Assembly: GCF_032362555.1 (NCBI RefSeq)
Contig: NC_083522.1
Span: 6,860,001-6,924,000 of the forward strand
Source of the DNA: Amyelois transitella
Lineage: Eukaryota > Arthropoda > Insecta > Lepidoptera > Pyralidae
Direction: 5' to 3'
DNA: 64,000 nucleotides
Shown here in pieces: positions 35,801-48,668 of this stretch (the first letter of the stretch is position 1; each line of letters opens with the position of its first letter). Under the pieces are notes generated by a model. The model worked only from the letters and a program-made list of their open reading frames with translations. It made no database searches and was not told where the DNA came from. Made by a program: the position numbers and the translations under genes.

Positions 35801-37986
35801 ATAGCCAGATACTACCTCAGGCATTCAATTCAGAAACAAAACACTCGTCCTTCGTCATCAAATATTGATGGGTTACAATTAGATGGTAAGAACCACGTCC
35901 CTGAAAAACTTGTGAAACGTGTACGGTGTGTTGTTTGTCATAATAGAAGCCGTTGGGGGTGCAAAAAATGCAAGAAAACACTCTGTATAGAAAAATCGTG
36001 TTTCGCTGATTTTCACTCTTAGGTGGCCACTGTGCCAATTTGGGTACACCCCTGTAATTTCCTGAAAAAATGTTTTTTTTTCATTTTCGAGCAGATTTAT
36101 TTGTTTTTGTACTCCTCTTTCATGAATAAATAAAGAAAAATTAAAAATTAACATGTGCGTTTTTATTTGGCCTCTAATGGGTAAGCAATATTTTGAAAAT
36201 CAAAAGAAGAGAAGAGAAAGAGTTTCTACTGCAATCAATCCTACAATAAGGACATTGTTCCCCATCAGCAGTATCCTTATTAAATCTGCCGTTAAGTTCC
36301 TGTATATATAATTTCACATGTTAAGTCTATGTTTAGTTATTTGATGTTGTATGGTGCTTAAAATATAATTGTCGAAACAACGTCAACATGATAGAATTGA
36401 TCAATCTAGCTAGCAACCTAACCCATCACCTGAAAGAAGAATCTCATGATTAAAAGCTTATATCCCTTAGTTGCTAACATTATAATTATAATTTCAGATT
36501 TTTTTGTGGATGTGTTAAAGAACAGTGCCTTAAGTTAGAAGGCAATAAATATGACATAGTTGTAGCGGATCCACCTTGGTGGAACAAGTATATAAGGAGG
36601 CTGAAAGGAGCAGATGACAAGTTGAGGTATTTCAACATGAACATGGCTCATACAAAAGACACCCTTAAATATACTTAAAATCACACATCTCTCCCAGAGG
36701 AGTAGGTAGATAATACATCTCTTCACTTGTCTATACTGGCGTACTCTTTTCACTTTATCCACATTATTATTATGATTACAATTGAATTTTTAAAAGTACC
36801 ACCTTTAATAATGTATCACTGAAAAATGCGCATAACCCGTCATTTTACACCTTATGGCGTAGACGGAGTCAGTAGTCACAAAAGACCATGAGCTGGATGT
36901 TCATCCATATTATTATAGAAGTTCTTCTTTAATAATATAGCTTTTAAATAGATAGTCTTTGCATTATGACTCTAGTCTTCAAAACCACTTTCCAACTAAT
37001 CTGTGAAGTGTCCTTACTCGTCTGTCAAAATCACACAGGCAATTAATTAAAAAAAAAAACTTTTTTAATATTGCAGCTATAGCATGATGTACAACGAAGA
37101 CATAGCATCAATACCACTCGGAAATTTGCTTTCAACAAATTGCCTTATCGCCGTATGGTGTACAAATTCTCCTAGCAACATATCTGCTGTAAAAGACTTG
37201 ATATTCCCTTCATGGGGAGTTCAGTATGTTACAACTTGGTACTGGCTAAAGGTTACCATAGATTTGGAGCCAATTTGTGCCTTTACTGAGGGTTGTAAGA
37301 AGCAGCCGTATGAAAGGATAATTTTAGGCAGAGTTGGGGAGGTGGCAGACTTGCCTGACTCTCATTTGATTGTAAGCGTGCCTAGTGCATTGCATTCGCA
37401 TAAGCCTCCGTTAATAGGTGAGTTTGTGTTATTTAACTTAGATAACAATCTAGCTGAATGTGGCCCTTCAGTCTTTGCAAGACTGTTGGGACTGTTAAGT
37501 CTAAAGGGATTTTAGGGAAAACAGACCCCTAAATATAAGTAGTTGTGGATGTTTTAACTGAGAACTTTCAAAATTTCAGAGAGAGGAAGTCTTCACTTTG
37601 ATGATTTATTAATTAGAAAATTTTGTTTTCTACGAAATTCTCTATCTTACTAAGAAATTTAAGGCCCAAAAATTATCTTAGCTACACTAAAGTGAATGTT
37701 AGAAGTTTCTCGTAGTTATAAACATACGGATATCCATTCATAAGATTCTAAACGGTTCGACATATCCAATTTTGAAAATGAATCTATTCTAACCCGATTT
37801 AATCTTTGTTACTAATTATATGTACCTAATATTGTTATTGTTACAGACGTATTGTCGCCATATATAAAAACAGCAAGTCCGCGAGTGCTAGAGTTGTTTG
37901 CGCGGTATCTCCTCCCAAATACCACCAGCGTAGGTTACGAACCGCTCAAATGGCAACATATATCGCTGTATGAAGAAGTTACGTAA
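32822..37986 (+). CDS. METTL4: METTL4-like adenine-N6 methyltransferase (6 coding exons)
   Basis: Exons are 32822-33019, 33125-33202, 33396-33631, 36498-36626, 37077-37417 and 37847-37986, all in phase, giving 373 residues. The MT-A70 catalytic motif DPPW is at residues 195-198 (YDIVVADPPWWNK). Downstream are SMMYNEDIASIPLGNLLSTN, LIAVWCTNSPSN, KKQPYERIILGRVGE and HLIVSVPSALHSHKPPL, the blocks that mark METTL4. The C-terminus is VLELFARYLLPN through KWQHISLYEEVT. METTL4 transfers methyl from SAM to adenine N6; U2 snRNA and DNA substrates are reported for the family. The start matches the METTL4 N-terminal block (YSLIDHRKYTSHIY). The donor of exon 2 (GTCACT) is weak and its position is the least certain. 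AATAAA lies just after the stop (37988-37993). Intron 3 holds a piggyBac element. Confidence 0.93.
33774..36185 (+). mobile_element. piggyBac-like DNA transposon in METTL4 intron 3
   Basis: The left end is TTAA (33774-33777) then CCCATTCTTGACC. The right end is GGCCTCTAATGGG followed by TAAG. Inverted, the right end reads CCCATTAGAGGCC, so the terminal repeats agree over CCCATT plus a following GCC/ACC. The TTAA target site looks altered on the right. The element is about 2.4 kb, carries one intact transposase gene in the METTL4 orientation and occupies most of the 2.87-kb intron. The right boundary is approximate. Confidence 0.8.
34199..36022 (+). CDS. piggyBac-type DDD transposase, intact reading frame
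   Basis: The likely start is ATG at 34199 (MSRKQTFSASNN), giving 607 residues. The frame is open 69 nt further upstream to an ATG at 34130, but that leader lacks family features and includes an acceptor-like TTTCAG just before 34190. An acidic N-terminus (SDSGDSSDDEP) precedes the DDE_Tnp_1_7 core. Candidate catalytic aspartates are D288 in ISIDESMIRYYG, D367 in VFFDNFFTS and D480 in GMGGVDELDQSISLYR. The C-terminus is a cysteine-rich finger (CVVCHNRSRWGCKKCKK, then LCIEKSCFADFH). Length, catalytic triad and finger are all as in functional piggyBac transposases. The element looks young or recently active; activity itself cannot be read from sequence. Confidence 0.95.
   Translation: MSRKQTFSASNNYRGLEDAIHDIIEDSDDGLEYDLAIIPPDPSIVTDEEEGFDEDLMPSSLPNDVPGNIEVFVHNIGSLSDSGDSSDDEPLAAKKARKDTGSTSHAEQSRNTVPSRRQALNIPIWRKCAPNYSTQYEETEERLLCENHVKEQLKDLTPVQIFEKLFDDEVFEMIVHFSNLYASQNNRHNFCVTTEELRIFFGILILSGYHKLPREHMYWSLDEDVGVEVVSKAMSRNRFREIKRNLHLVDNNDASTTSDKMFKVRKLSEVLMKKYNQWGIFHEFISIDESMIRYYGHHPAKQFIRGKPVRFGYKNWVAASSSGYCYSFDIYCGKSTTPTTEPLGTRVVKLLLNKLTTNAANHKVFFDNFFTSCDLLYDLRQSGFRATGTVRENRTKKCPLSSVKEMMKKSRAVYDYRFDKNNEILLVRWKDNSICTMATNYDSYEPLGLVKRWCPEKKEKAEVTIPHLFQNYNKGMGGVDELDQSISLYRIGIHGKKWWWVLFTYMIDMTIANAWRLHVLAKEDPMDQLLFRRNIARYYLRHSIQKQNTRPSSSNIDGLQLDGKNHVPEKLVKRVRCVVCHNRSRWGCKKCKKTLCIEKSCFADFHS
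36672..36770 (-). mobile_element. Decayed LINE 3' end
   Basis: The complement matches the left-edge LINE tail through the block that reads CTCTTCACTTGTC on the plus strand, with many differences. It lies in METTL4 intron 4. Confidence 0.5.
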
Positions 37987-38511
37987 GAATAAATCTTGTT
38001 TTTATAATGAATTTTTTTTTATTTACATCTTCATTCATACAAATATATAAAAAGAGTATTATAAATTATAGTGTAAAATTTTGTGTAAAACGAAGACATT
38101 CATTCATGTGAATTATTATATGAGATGGCAGTATTACCTATGTCATCAGAAAAAAGTCAGTCAGAGAAAAGTTATGAATGGAGGAAGTACCACTTAATTC
38201 CACCGACAAGAGTTAGCTCTTAATTTTAAGAAAATGAAGCTGCCTTTGTAAAAAAAAAGGAACATGTTTAGGCAAATAATCGAACAACTACTTGATCTAA
38301 TTCAATGACCAATCGTAATCCCTTAAATTGTGTCTTTCACGTCAAAACTACTGAACTGATCGCCAAAAAATTTTGGTACATATAGTATGAGTATGGAGAA
38401 GGATATAGGTATGTACTTTTCTCGCGGGCGAAAGTAATTAAAGTTAGCACATAAATAACACAAAGATATAAATAAAATAAACTTATTTAATAAAAATATT
38501 ATACGACACTC

Positions 38512-38517
38512 TTTATT
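38512..38517 (-). promoter_or_regulatory. Poly(A) signal AATAAA for GALE
   Basis: On the minus strand AATAAA lies about 40 nt after the GALE stop codon, in an AT-rich stretch with no closer canonical signal. Confidence 0.6.
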
Positions 38518-38556
38518 ACAAGTAATTAATTAATTTAAAGTAGATCCAACATTGCA

Positions 38557-42191
<3,635 letters not shown>

Positions 42192-42209
42192 TTTGTATGT
42201 ATATCTGAA

Positions 42210-43124
42210 ACAATGTTCTCTTAATCAATTTTATCCTGGCTTTGTTAAAAAGATTTTATATCCTCTAGATTTCAAAAGATATTAAAACGCCTCGTAATTT
42301 CATTATGAGATCTAGTGGTAGTGAAATAGGCGTCAGACTAACGACCTTATTTCTCAAGATAAACACCTTCCTTAAAAAAATCCATCTTATTATTTTTCGT
42401 TTTATTCCATTTTGCTATGTTGCTAGCCATGTGAGATGTGGTAGCAACCTGTCACTATCTGAATCTTAATAAGCCATACTTATAACTGAACGTGGAGTTT
42501 GAGTCTCTTCGAGACTTTTGGTTCTGTCTGGCTCTAGGGGATAAAGATGATTACATGTAGGTAGGTACATTTTCGTCAATTCGTAATGAAATTATTTTTA
42601 AAGTCCATTTTACTAACTAGACTTTCATGTATATAAGATACTAGCACTTAGTCAGGAACTAAGTTGCCAATGTTTCGTGTTTGAATGCAACCTTGTCTCG
42701 ATCCTTTCACGGGGAAACAATATGCAATTAACTTGTGGATTCATCACGTCTAGAGCTATCAAACAGCGATGTTGAGCAATCAAATTATTGTCTGTAACCT
42801 CAGTAGTAATGTTTACAATATAATTAGCGTTTGATGGCCAAGACAAATTATATTCGACTATTTTGTCGTCTGCAGTTTCGCCTGCGTGAATATGTTTACA
42901 AGAATCTAGGCATACCTATCTAAGTAATATTTTGCTGTTTGCTATAACGTGGACTAAACTTATTTTTTTTTAAGAATCTCGATTATTTAAAAATTAATCT
43001 TTATCCATATTTACTGGTGACGGCGAACGGCTTTATACCTAGTGTTTGGCAAATTAATTCCCGATGCTTCGAGAATACAAATTTTTCAAATATTTATTAC
43101 TCAGTTTTTCTTAAAAACATAATA
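42210..43124. other. GALE upstream DNA with a partial family-A repeat
   Basis: A short plus-strand family-A fragment (TAGCAACCTGTCACTATCTG, then GAACGTGGAG) lies at about 42418-42572. The rest is AT-rich with no gene that I can support. Confidence 0.45.
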
Positions 43125-43363
43125 TATAATCACGTCACGCCACCTCTGCGGGACAGACATAGCCAACAGTCATCAAAAGAATGAAAGGCCACGCTCAGCC
43201 GCATGGCTTAATGATAGAGATTCAAATAGGGGCGGGTTGCCATCGCTTAAAAGAGGAATCCAAAGTTTATAAGCCTATCCCTTAGCCGCCTTTTACGACA
43301 TCCATGAGAAAAAGATGGAGTGGTCCTATTTTTTTTCTATTAGTGCCGGGAACCACACGACAC
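43125..43363 (-). repeat. Family-A dispersed repeat, minus copy
   Basis: The complement begins GTGTCGTGTGGTTCCCGGCA and carries the family block order. The tail is degraded to AT-rich sequence. Confidence 0.8.
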
Positions 43364-43799
43364 TCTTTTTATACACTTTAAAGGCGTAAGTACTTATCTA
43401 CTAATTTACTTTTTCTTGCAACTTGTAAATGCCGAATAAATATTTAAAATATATGTGCTTGGTGATGTTTATTTTAATTAAAATGGAAATCTATGATAAA
43501 GATAGTTGTTTAAAGAATTGATAGTATTCTTTCATTATAAAGGTAATTAATTATAATAGGATTATCTGTTAATGTAATTTTTTTCCGAATTGTTATCACT
43601 TTGATTAAGATTCGTCGCGCCGATTACCTTTCATCTACGATCGTATATTTACTGATCAAAATTGTATCTAAATACCTACTTGAATCCTGATTCAAATTAC
43701 TTAATTGTGGAATATTTGAGTAATGAGATTTTATCGTGTTAATTACATCATTTCTCTATCTCGGGCAATACAGTCAAATGTTTACGTATCCGTAAGTAA

Positions 43800-44062
43800 T
43801 CTTTACTTATATTATAAATCTGAAGAGTTTGTTTGTTATCTCAAGAACTACCTACTAACTAGTTCGAAATGAAAAATTCTTTTTGCGTTGAATAGACTAT
43901 TTATCGAGGAAGGCTTTAGGCTATATAACATCACGCTCCAACTATAAGCAGCAAAGAAATAATGGAATATGTGAAAAAAACGGGGAAAATTATTCATTTT
44001 TGAGGGCTTCAATGATGCCTAAAATACCTATTCAACGCGGACAAAGTCGCGGGCACAGCTAG
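43800..44062 (+). mobile_element. Non-autonomous Helitron, family 2, 263 bp
   Basis: It begins TC directly after an A and ends CGCGGGCACAGCTAG directly before a T. Upstream of the end the sequence CGCGGACAAAGTCGCG forms a hairpin. It aligns along its whole length with 52126-52395, including GTTGAATAGACTATTTATCG. Both copies show clean A/T insertion sites. Confidence 0.85.
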
Positions 44063-46570
44063 TATAATATAAATATGAAAATAAGTTTGTTCGCAATTTA
44101 AGGGGTTAACCCTTTTGATGAAAATATAGTGGTAATTCCTAGGTGAAGGGGAAGACGGGGTCAAATAATTTAAAACGATTATTATCTACTCACGTTTTTA
44201 TTTAGAAAATCGTATTAAAAGTCAATGAATTTAAGGTAGGTGTATATATCCAAGAAAATCCAGTTATCTCTTTGGTTTTTCCCGGTAATATTGTCATAAT
44301 TGCGTCTTCGAGTATCCTGTAGTTAACCCGTCATATTCCTTTTTTCGCATCCCGTCCGGTTCAGGTCAAGAACCCCAGTAATAAACCCTCCTTTAGAAAC
44401 AGACGTTATTAATACTCATGGTCACAAGCTTGTGGTTCTTAGAATTCATATAAGGATGAATATGAATATTGTATTTGTTGAATTTATGACTGCTTTTTAA
44501 AATATTGTATATAAAATTAATACATATACGATTAGGTCATCCCTTAGATCATTTATTCTCGATTAGGTATGTATCATGCATACTTTTTGATATGCATCAC
44601 CATTCAATTAATTACAGATAAGTATGTATATTTTTTTATATACAATGTATGTTACCTAGTTGACTAGTCAATTTCCTTATTTTATTAAATTTTACATCAA
44701 CTTAAAATTGTGCCTTTTAGTTGTTGGAAATTTAAATTTAGTTATTCCATTGCTATAAGAAATTTTCTAAGTAAAAGACATCAACGGTACTTTCGGGATA
44801 TTTCTAACTTTAGTTCTGATCAAAGTGTTGTCATTAAGTAATTAAAATATTATTTATTAACTTTACAGCAACGATAAATCACCCTTATATTTTATTATTT
44901 CTTTGTTAAATATATTATAATCATTACTTGTTAGATTAAATCAATAACTTAAGAAAAGCTTAAGAGTGATAATTTTAATATTTTGTTTCACATGCGTTAT
45001 TTCAAAGGACTTTATCAAGTTAAATCATCTGTTTACATAAATCATGGCTTAGTTTTAATGAAAAGAAATTCTCACATCGTACAAACAAATCGATCTAACA
45101 GTATAGAGAAAACCGCTCACTTTCACACCGCCGTTAGAAAGTACTCACCTAATGAACTGTTTAAACACTTATCACTTTAAAGTCGGGAATAAATAAATAA
45201 ATATTATATTAAACACGGCACGTGGGCCCAGGTTATGAGCTAGTGGGCATTTGAGGACGAAGATGACTCGCCTCGAAGCCGGCGCAAACGACACTGTTTG
45301 CAAACTGGTGGCCGCAGTCACACCTATATAGAGAACGTGACACGACTGGCGAATGTGCTCCGAATATTTACTATTATCAATATTAAATGAACGAATGACT
45401 GAGGTAACAACTGGGAACACCAAACGCAACACGCGAAGTCGAGAAAGTTACAGACACAGAGCCCCCAACAGTAATTTTAAACTATTAGGAATCTAGTTAC
45501 TATAACAACTAAGTTCTGTTTTACTAGGATGAATATAAAAACGCCTCGTTGCATTTTCAGTTTTAGTTTCATTAAACATTAAAATTTTATATGCTCCTGA
45601 CATCCGTGTAGATTTTATGAGGACTTGACGGGCAATGACCTTCAAAGCACCACATGCTGCAACCATCAATTTCATTGTATCGTCTCAACTACGTATAATT
45701 ACGTACTTAATTTTTATTTGGTTTACCATTGCTGGGTTACATATTCCCGCTTAGTTTTCAGATCTATAAATTACTGCTCAGGTCTAGTCTTCATTAAAAG
45801 CTTGTGTCTCTATCCGTCAGTGCCTGCATTTGCAATAACTAAATTGTTCGTAAGTAATAATAGCACCAACAGAGCTTAACAATATTACTGATCGGTGTGA
45901 AAGGTGACGTCTCCGACAGTGACCTCCCGATGCCAAGCCACCATGATTGACAGAATACCGTAACATAGAACGTAACTGACCCATCAGGCGGGAATTGAGA
46001 CCCACGGTAGTTCATACATGTAGATTTCTGTAATTTTAACGGTATTTTCTAAAGATCATTAGAATACGTTCATATAAAAACTTGCGCTGACTTAAATATG
46101 ACATGCGTGCCAATGGTCTTAATACTAAAGACCCTGTAGACTGGACAACGTTCAATGATACATGTAGGGCTCCGAAGTACTGTGGCGGAGGGTGTAACTG
46201 GGAACACGTAAATTTAAGAGCGACAGAGGCTGTTCTAGGTAGCTTTTCATTTTAATTCCAAGAATTCCAGAACATTTTGTCTGATTGGAAACGAAGCTGC
46301 TAAAATAATTTCTTTTGCATTCAACAGAGCTCCGAAAAATTCATGTCGTAACCGTTGTTCTCCCGATTTGCCTATGGCAACCAACCAATCAGACAAATAT
46401 ATGAGCCATTTAGGTAAAATTAAAACACCTCTTTTCACGTTTACTTAACTCACGTCTGCTGAGCGTCAACTTCGTTATCTATGTCCCGTTGTTTGACTGT
46501 CCTTGAACTAGCAATTTGAATGCAAACTCAACGATACATATACCTACCATATTTGAGTCCGTAAACGGTA
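44063..46570. other. AT-rich intergenic DNA, possible GALE 5' exon near 45150-45450
   Basis: A donor-like TTAGGTGAGT on the minus strand (exon edge 45149) and a more GC-balanced stretch up to 45450 could be the GALE first exon and promoter. No protein gene is supported. Several open frames of 60-86 codons lack recognisable motifs. Confidence 0.35.
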
Positions 46571-46573
46571 AGT

Positions 46574-46658
46574 GCCCCGGCTTCGCTCCCGTATATGACA
46601 ATTATTAAGTGATGTTTGAAATGAATAATCAGTCTTAATGGGAGCGAAGCCCCCGGGG
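46574..46658. repeat. Short GC-rich inverted repeat in AT-rich DNA
   Basis: CCCCGGCTTCGCTCCC at the left pairs with GGGAGCGAAGCCCCCGGGG at the right across about 50 bp. The arms resemble Helitron 3' hairpins found elsewhere in the window, so two Helitron ends in opposite orientation are a likely source. Confidence 0.6.
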
Positions 46659-46758
46659 TATATTCTACTCATGTATAAAATTTCATTAAAATTAGTCCAG
46701 TAGATTTTGCATGAAAGAGTAGGTAACAGAAAACGTCCTCACAAACTGTTGCATCCAT

Positions 46759-47000
46759 ACATCTGCCCTGGTATAACTAAAATGCCGTTATCTGCCAAAT
46801 CCTTGTTTTAAGTAAAACGTCAAAAAAATGCGGTAAAAATTTAAACCGATGCCATTCATCAATGAAAACGCCTATTTATGACTTAGGTACCAAAAAGTCG
46901 TATAAACAGATCTAAAGAATTTTTTTTTCTTATTCTACTGGTAAAAAGTAGAAAACCGCCCTGATGTCAGATAACGGCATTTTAGTTATACCACGGTAGA
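46759..47000. mobile_element. MITE-like element with about 33-bp terminal inverted repeats
   Basis: The left end reads GGTATAACTAAAATGCCGTT then ATCTG. The right end, inverted, reads the same over at least 26 bp, with a few differences outside that core. The 242-bp interior has no coding capacity. The target duplication is unclear (a CATA-like repeat is possible), so the superfamily is undetermined. Confidence 0.75.
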
Positions 47001-47099
47001 CATATAAATAAAAAAAACTATGTCTGGGTAGGTAGGTACAGACATCGTTTTTTTATTTATATGTATGGATTCTACTTGAAAGATTTCAATCTATCATTG

Positions 47100-47311
47100 G
47101 CAAAAATCGATTATACTTATCTGCAAAGACAACAGAAGCCAAAAACACGATTAGTAGAATTTCTGGCTGTCCGTCTGTATGTTTGTACGCGTATCACGCG
47201 AAAACTATTAAACCGATTTGAATGCACTTTAGTCAGTCAAACTTAAAACTGAGGGTCAGAGGCGGGGTCAGTGAACTTTTACGGCGAACGAATTCGCAGG
47301 CAATAGCTGGA
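47100..47311 (+). repeat. Helitron-like remnant
   Basis: It contains GTCCGTCTGTATGTTTGTACG and GCGAAAACTATTAAACCGAT, and ends in a small GC hairpin and AATAGCTGG. The end motif and internal wording resemble family-2 Helitrons, but the 5' edge cannot be fixed. Confidence 0.4.
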
Positions 47312-48429
47312 TTATAATATAGCAGGAAGGATTGGATAGTAGGGTTTCCCTCTATCTGATTCTTTTGTTTGTTTTTCAGCTATATAAGAGGGTTAAATAA
47401 AAGTCGATATTACTTAAAAAAAACAATTTATTGCTTCCTTTAGTACGTCCAATGTTAACAATTAAAAATAAATAACAATTTGAAACGAAACGCGTGCACC
47501 TCAGCGCATGCACCCCGCGACTCGGCCAGGCGTTTCATTACAGCAAACCCATCAATTAAAACTATAATAGGAATCTTCTTTTCGTCACAAAAAATTATTA
47601 TAATATAAATAAAACATCATTTGGTTAAAAACATAAAACAATGATAATTCTGCATTTTTTGTAATCTTTTTTTACGTAAAGGAAGTCGGAGGTCGATATT
47701 CGTTTCGATAGTACAATATAATACAATTTTAATGCTCAACATTTTTTTCACACGCTGAAAACACTAAAACATACTTAACTACATAGGTATAAAACTCAGG
47801 TATAAAATAATAATTATTGTGGTATGGCGGGTCACAGCATTCTTATAAATTCGTTTTCTAATAAATGTCTAAAAATTATTTGGCAATCAAAATACTAGGA
47901 ACTAATCAACTAATACTTTAAAAATTAATTAATACTTTAAATATTTTATTGTATGTGAAATTAAAAGTTTAAGAACAAAAGCATTTGAAATAAACATTAG
48001 CTGTCTTATTAATTAACTAAATAACCTTAATGACTAGTGAACTTAAAGTAATGAAATCAAAACTTTGGTCGTTGTGCCATTTTTTTAGGATTTAAAGGGT
48101 TTTTCTCTTTTTTTATACATTTTTCATAATTTTCTTTGGTATAAATGGAAGCAGTCGCATTTTATATTGTCGGTGTCAGTTGATCACGATACGAAGATGT
48201 TGCCTGCAAAATATAATACAATTTTTAGTCGACTAGCAAACGTCAATAATTGATCGCACATAGAAAAAAGGAAAGGTCCCAAGATTGACCCTTGGAGGAC
48301 GCCAATTTTAACGTAAAAATTGTTTAATTTGACAGACTATGGTAACTGAGAATGTCTTTCTTAGATAATTAGTAAAGATACTTGCTCAAAACTGCTTTCC
48401 GGTCTCCCTACTTTTTTAAGACACTTTGT
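47312..48429. other. Probable TRIC channel 3' UTR and flanking AT-rich DNA
   Basis: On the minus strand AATAAA occurs at 47427-47432, a candidate poly(A) signal about 1.2 kb past the TRIC stop. No gene is seen in either strand. Confidence 0.4.
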
Positions 48430-48545
48430 GGCCACATCACTAATGTCATACACCAACTTTCAATCATAGCGAAGAAAATGACGCGCTCAGCCAATAGCAG
48501 CGAAGAGTCTAAATCGCACAAACAAAGATTTCACGTCTTCATCCC
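48430..48545 (+). repeat. TATA-bearing dispersed repeat, short copy
   Basis: It carries TTTCAATCATAGCGAAGAAA and GCCAATAGCAGCGAAGAGTC but stops before the TATA block. It lies in the probable 3' UTR of the TRIC gene. Confidence 0.6.
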
Positions 48546-48668
48546 AGTAGACAGATAGTAGTCAGTAGTCTTAAAGGACTGATACTGACTGACCGTTCAG
48601 CTGTATGGCTTAATGATTACCTTTTTTGGATTTATTAAAAAGCCAAATTTACTCACGTATCATGTATC

